NCBI RefSeq assembly: GCF_015291885.1
Contig: NZ_CP036186.1
Coordinates: 4,540,001-4,604,000, forward strand
Direction of reading: 5' to 3'
From: Stutzerimonas stutzeri
Lineage (GTDB): Bacteria > Pseudomonadota > Gammaproteobacteria > Pseudomonadales > Pseudomonadaceae
Length of the DNA stretch: 64,000 nucleotides
The translations under genes were made by a program, and so were the position numbers. How positions within the stretch are numbered: the first letter of the stretch is position 1; every line of letters begins with the position of its first letter. The notes beneath the pieces were generated by a model. That model worked only from the letters and a program-made list of their open reading frames with translations. It was not told the DNA's origin and made no database searches. Shown piece after piece: positions 60,228 to 64,000 of this stretch.

Positions 60228-62735
60228 ATGACGGAACCAACCAAAGGTCAACGGCCCCATTTTCACCTCCAGGGACAAGGGCTAGCGGAACGCTTCCAGT
60301 CCACAGCATCGGCAAAACGAGAACCTCGCTACCCCTCACCAGATCGAATAACGCATGGTGCTAGGCTTCTCAGCCAGCTCAAGCGTGCAAGCCAAGAGAT
60401 GGCAGAGGCGGTAAGGCTTCAGCGCCAAACTGTTGAAACGCAGCTTAGGCCAGAAGGTGGATTTGGCCTGCAGATCGAATTTAGGAGTGAGCCAGGCTAC
60501 GCTCTCGCCTTCGAAGGCCTCGCCCGCGGGGCACAGCGCATTGAGCTCCTGAACCTACGACGTGACCCAGCCACGAATACGGAACTCGCGACCGTTTTTG
60601 TTCCGGATGGGCAGTTAAAAGCCTTTGAAAATCTTGTTCATCAGTACCTGGAAGCGGCCACAGCGAAAGGCATTCCGCGCAATGCACCGCTTCTGAATCC
60701 GATCCAAGAAATCAAAACCGCAGCGTTTAACGCCTTGTGGACCGACGACCCTGCGGTATTGCCGCCCAACGAAGCGGAGACCATATGGTGGGAGTTTTGG
60801 CTCCCAATTCGAGATAGTCGAGAAGCGGTGCTTAACCGCTTTAGGTCGATTGCAGAAGCATGCGGTTTCGAGACCTCCGATAAGGAGCTGAGATTTCCCG
60901 AGCGGACAGTTCTTAACGTCTATGCCTCTCGCGGAGCTATCACTCAAACGCTATCGCTGCTCAATGAGGTCGCCGAGATTCGTAGGGCAAAGGATACTGC
61001 CGAATTCTTTGATGCCATGTCGCCACCGGAACAGAGAGAGTGGGTCGAGGATTTGCTTGAGCGGACGATTCCCGCTGAAGATGGCAGTATTCGTATCTGC
61101 TTGTTGGATACAGGCGTCAACCGGGGCCACCCACTTCTTGCGCAGCACATTGATGAAGATGACCTATATACCGTCAACAGCAACTGGGGGCTTGCAGATG
61201 TGGCTGGCCACGGTACAGGGCTGGCCGGTATCGCTTTATACGGCGACCTTTTCGACCCGCTCGCCAGCCAAGCACCTGTCGCGGTTAGTCACCGCTTGGA
61301 ATCGGTGAAGCTGCTCCCCACCGGCCAGCATAATAAAAAGGAGCCCTACGGCTCGCTGACGATTGATGCCATTACCCAGCCAGATACATCCAAACCGGAA
61401 GTACGCCGTGTCTTCAGCATGGCGATCACCAGCCTCGATGATCGTGATCGCGGCCGCCCCTCGGCGTGGTCTTCAGCTATCGACGAACTCGCGTGTGATG
61501 TTCTGGGCGAGAGAGCCAATCCTAGACTGATCGTCCTATCAGCAGGTAATGCCGATAAAAACCAGGCGATTCACTACCCTAACAGCGTCACCACTGACGG
61601 TATTAACGACCCGGCGCAGGCGTGGAACGCCCTTTGCGTCGGAGCCTATACCACAAAGGTTACGATTGATCCCCCAAACTCTGGCCTGTTGCCAGTCGCG
61701 GCAGTTGGCAGTTTGAGCCCCTACAGTACAACTTCAGGGACCTGGACCAACACAGCTTGGCCGCTGAAGCCAGATGTAGTTTTCGAAGGGGGCAACCTAG
61801 CTACAGATGGGCAATACGCCTACACCGAACCTTGTCTGTCGCTACTAACCACCTCCAATGAACCCCAACGACGGCTGCTGTCAACCACCTGTGCAACTAG
61901 CGCAGCCTCAGCACTGGCTGCACGTATGGCAGCCCAGATATCAACGAGCTACCCGCAGTTCTGGCCTGAGACAGTAAGAGCCCTCATCGTGCATTCTGCT
62001 GAATGGCCTAATCGAATGCTGCAGGACTTCCTCGCTGGCGATTCAAAAGCCAACTATGAAAATCTGGTAAAACACTGCGGCTTTGGTGTGCCTGATATAG
62101 GGCGCGCTCTATATAGCGCCGGCGACTCCTTAACAATGATCGCCGAGGACCAGCTGAGGCCTTTTGCGAGGCAAGGCTCTAAACCTCCCACCGCGCGAGA
62201 CATGCATCTACATCTACTTCCTTGGCCTCGTCAGGAATTGCTCAACCTCGGCAACGTCGATGTAGAGATGCGGGTAACCCTTTCCTACTTCATTGAACCA
62301 AACCCCGGCATCGCCGAGCGCGGCATTAAAGGCCGCTATCGCTACGAGTCGCATGGCCTTCGATTTGACGTAAGTCGCCCTAATGAAGACAAGGACCAGT
62401 TCCGGCAACGGATCAACAAGCGTGCTCGGGATGAGGAGGACGGTGCCTATCAGGGAGGCGGTTCAGATCCATGTTGGCTGCTTGGCACCCAAACTAGGCA
62501 TCGCGGTTCACTTCATTCGGACATATGGCGGGGTACTGCTGCTGACCTAGCAGGCCGCGGCATGCTCGGCATTTATCCCGCCTTGGGCTGGTGGAAAACT
62601 TTGGTCAAGCATCAGCGTTACGACGATACCGTAAGGTACAGCCTAGTGGTATCGATCAAGACACAGCAAACCAGCGTTGACCTTTATGCTGCGGTCGAGC
62701 AAGTGATAGAGGCCCAAACGGCGATTTACGTTTGA
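60228..62735 (+). CDS. ietS: Subtilisin-like (S8) serine protease of an IetAS-type defence pair
   Basis: An 835-residue protein without a signal peptide, so cytoplasmic. Residues 1-280 are an uncharacterised N-terminal region. The S8 catalytic domain has Asp294 in CLLDTGVNRGHP, His328 in VAGHGTG, the oxyanion Asn441 in LSAGNADK and Ser558 in CATSAASALAAR. The usual GTSMA around Ser is changed to ATSAA, but Ser is kept. About 260 C-terminal residues of unknown fold follow (YFIEPNPGIAERGIKGRY; WLLGTQTRHRGSLHSDIWRG). It is co-transcribed with the ATPase gene. It presumably acts when infection or plasmid entry is sensed; the target is unknown. Confidence 0.82.
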   Translation: MTEPTKGQRPHFHLQGQGLAERFQSTASAKREPRYPSPDRITHGARLLSQLKRASQEMAEAVRLQRQTVETQLRPEGGFGLQIEFRSEPGYALAFEGLARGAQRIELLNLRRDPATNTELATVFVPDGQLKAFENLVHQYLEAATAKGIPRNAPLLNPIQEIKTAAFNALWTDDPAVLPPNEAETIWWEFWLPIRDSREAVLNRFRSIAEACGFETSDKELRFPERTVLNVYASRGAITQTLSLLNEVAEIRRAKDTAEFFDAMSPPEQREWVEDLLERTIPAEDGSIRICLLDTGVNRGHPLLAQHIDEDDLYTVNSNWGLADVAGHGTGLAGIALYGDLFDPLASQAPVAVSHRLESVKLLPTGQHNKKEPYGSLTIDAITQPDTSKPEVRRVFSMAITSLDDRDRGRPSAWSSAIDELACDVLGERANPRLIVLSAGNADKNQAIHYPNSVTTDGINDPAQAWNALCVGAYTTKVTIDPPNSGLLPVAAVGSLSPYSTTSGTWTNTAWPLKPDVVFEGGNLATDGQYAYTEPCLSLLTTSNEPQRRLLSTTCATSAASALAARMAAQISTSYPQFWPETVRALIVHSAEWPNRMLQDFLAGDSKANYENLVKHCGFGVPDIGRALYSAGDSLTMIAEDQLRPFARQGSKPPTARDMHLHLLPWPRQELLNLGNVDVEMRVTLSYFIEPNPGIAERGIKGRYRYESHGLRFDVSRPNEDKDQFRQRINKRARDEEDGAYQGGGSDPCWLLGTQTRHRGSLHSDIWRGTAADLAGRGMLGIYPALGWWKTLVKHQRYDDTVRYSLVVSIKTQQTSVDLYAAVEQVIEAQTAIYV

Positions 62736-62945
62736 CCATGCCTCGCTCGGTCCGGCTAAGAGTCTAGTAACTATCACCGAGTCGTGAGTAACGCCTTTAT
62801 TTAAAAGCTAGGTCGACTCGATGAACGTAATTATAGTAACAGTATGGCTTGTCGTAGCGTATGCACATTCGCCGTCCCTGATGAACGAGCCCCCTGAAAG
62901 ACAGGACACCGTTTCCCCCTTACGATATGGGATAGGCAAACGGTT

Positions 62946-63338
62946 ATGTTTATGACTAACAGCAACGGCAAGGGTGGTGAGCTATTGGGTCAGGAGCGGC
63001 GTCGCCGCTGGAGCCCAGAGCAAAAGCTGGCGATGGTTCGCGAGAGCCTTGAGCCAGGAAATAGCGTTTCGGTGGTAGCTCGGCGCAACGGCGTAAATGC
63101 CAATCAACTGTTCCACTGGCGCAAGCTCTACCAGGACGGCAGTTTGTCGGCGGTCAGCGCCGGTGAAGCCGTGGTGCCTGCGTCCGAGTTGAGCGACGCA
63201 CTCAGGCAGATCCGTGAGCTGCAACGGATGCTGGGCAAGAAGACGATGGAAGCGGAAATCCTCAAAGAGGCTGTGCAGATCGCACGCTCGCGAAAATGGA
63301 TTGCGCACTCACCCTTGTTGCCGGGGGACGATCAGTGA
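62946..63338 (+). CDS. IS3-family (IS2 group) transposase OrfA
   Basis: A 130-residue protein with a helix-turn-helix ([20 protein letters not shown], then [14 protein letters not shown]) and a C-terminal coiled coil ([20 protein letters not shown]). It overlaps OrfB by 4 nt (GTGA). The actual start may be the ATG at 62952. Confidence 0.9.
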   Translation: MFMTNSNGKGGELLGQERRRRWSPEQKLAMVRESLEPGNSVSVVARRNGVNANQLFHWRKLYQDGSLSAVSAGEAVVPASELSDALRQIRELQRMLGKKTMEAEILKEAVQIARSRKWIAHSPLLPGDDQ

Positions 63339-64000
63339 AACGGGTCAGTGAAAGTCTCGGTGTGGCGCGCTCGCATTTAACGGTTCGACTCAAGCAATCG
63401 GCCTCACCAAAATTACGTCGACGCAGGCCGGTGAACGATACGGAACTAGTCACTGAAATCCAGCAACAAGTCAGCGAGCTGCCCAGCTACGGATACCGCC
63501 GTGTCTGGGGTTTGCTGCGCCGCGCACGTGAAGCCCAATCCCAGCCTATGATCAACGTGAAACGGGTTTACCGGGTCATGCGTGATCACAACCTGCTGCT
63601 TGAGCGGCGCATCAAACAGCCCGGCGTCCCGCGCCGGCATGAAGGCCGTATCGCCGTTAACACCAGCGACACGCGTTGGTGCTCGGATGGCTTCGAGTTC
63701 CGCTGCGACGACGGTGCGAAACTGAGCGTGACCTTCGCCCTGGACTGCTGTGATCGCGAAGCCATCGGCTGGGTGGCCAGCCCGACCGGTTACAGCGGCG
63801 ATGACATCCGAGACCTGATGCTGGAAAGCGTGGAGAAGCGTTTTGGCGATCAACTGCCGACCACACCGGTGCAATGGCTAAGCGATAACGGCTCGGCCTA
63901 CATCGCCGAGCAGACGCGTCTGTTTGCTCGACAGATCGGCTTGCAGCCGGTGACCACGCCGGTACGCAGTCCGCAGAGCAACGGTATGGCAGAGAGCTTC
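63335..64000 (+). CDS. IS3-family (IS2 group) transposase OrfB, cut by the window end
   Basis: The first 222 codons. It begins [20 protein letters not shown], has the HTH_21-type segment [14 protein letters not shown] and the rve core with Asp in [19 protein letters not shown], Asp in [13 protein letters not shown] and the start of the last motif in [12 protein letters not shown] at the edge. The frame is open to the end of the window. Confidence 0.9.
   Translation, partial: MKRVSESLGVARSHLTVRLKQSASPKLRRRRPVNDTELVTEIQQQVSELPSYGYRRVWGLLRRAREAQSQPMINVKRVYRVMRDHNLLLERRIKQPGVPRRHEGRIAVNTSDTRWCSDGFEFRCDDGAKLSVTFALDCCDREAIGWVASPTGYSGDDIRDLMLESVEKRFGDQLPTTPVQWLSDNGSAYIAEQTRLFARQIGLQPVTTPVRSPQSNGMAESF

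Larger units (their letters stand above)
62882..64000 (+). mobile_element. IS3-family (IS2 group) insertion sequence, right end outside the window
   Basis: The left end lies near 62882, where GAACGAGCCCCCTGAAAG resembles IS2-group termini. OrfA and OrfB overlap inside it. The exact left boundary needs the right inverted repeat, which is not in the window. Confidence 0.7.

Noticed and set aside
10272..64000. Right attachment site (second copy of the tRNA-Arg 3' end)
   Set aside because: I looked for the TTCGAATCCCGCCAGGTGC core to the right and did not see it; the right boundary is outside the window or lost.

Overview
The window looks like a high-GC gammaproteobacterial chromosome, most likely Pseudomonadaceae of the Pseudomonas stutzeri (Stutzerimonas) type. 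The evidence is the class of housekeeping genes at the left edge (paired acyl-CoA dehydrogenases with a FadB-like protein, GabD, cytochrome c' with cytochrome b561), the GTAGGGTGGAT-type intergenic repeats, and the OprD/CzcCBA/CadR gene set. The species is an inference.

Layout. 1-10.2 kb is ordinary chromosome: the end of an MFS transporter gene, a three-gene leftward acyl-CoA degradation operon, an HDOD signalling protein, succinate-semialdehyde dehydrogenase, and a cytochrome c'/b561 pair. An intact tRNA-Arg(CCG) at 10195-10271, preceded by a decayed 5' piece of a second tRNA-Arg, marks the edge of a long accessory region. It opens with a tRNA-type integrase, an excisionase-like gene and a divergent small repressor that share three palindromic operators. 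Next come two overlapping tyrosine-recombinase genes, one about 1040 codons long, that resemble part of a multi-recombinase mobile element. IS630 and IS30 elements follow, then an overlapping three-gene operon built around a membrane-anchored GTPase. An exact 40-bp inverted repeat brackets that operon.

24.2-28.6 kb is a wrecked Tn7-like transposon: truncated tnsA and a tniQ remain, and a 1654-bp IS3-family element sits where tnsB and tnsC would be expected. 29.4-52.3 kb is a heavy-metal island: DsbB/DsbA-like proteins and a methyltransferase, a CDF exporter, czcCBA, an OprD-type porin, a czcR/czcS pair whose kinase gene is split by an IS, and a CadR module (cadR, a second CDF transporter, lspA, a DUF3703 gene). 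Two sets of shared sites tie the region together: ATTAC-N6-GTAAT boxes, probably CzcR sites, and three CadR-type promoters, one of them in front of czcR. Three copies of the same 1654-bp IS lie at 25.9, 41.6 and 45.1 kb.

52.3-58.4 kb holds two HAD-hydrolase genes, one decayed and one split by an intact IS66 element, an arsenite-type permease and an IS66 relic. 58.5-62.7 kb is a candidate defence module: an AbiEi-like winged-helix protein behind a 30-bp palindrome, followed by an AAA ATPase and a subtilisin-like protease that match the IetAS type. The window ends inside an IS2-type IS3 element. No CRISPR array was seen.
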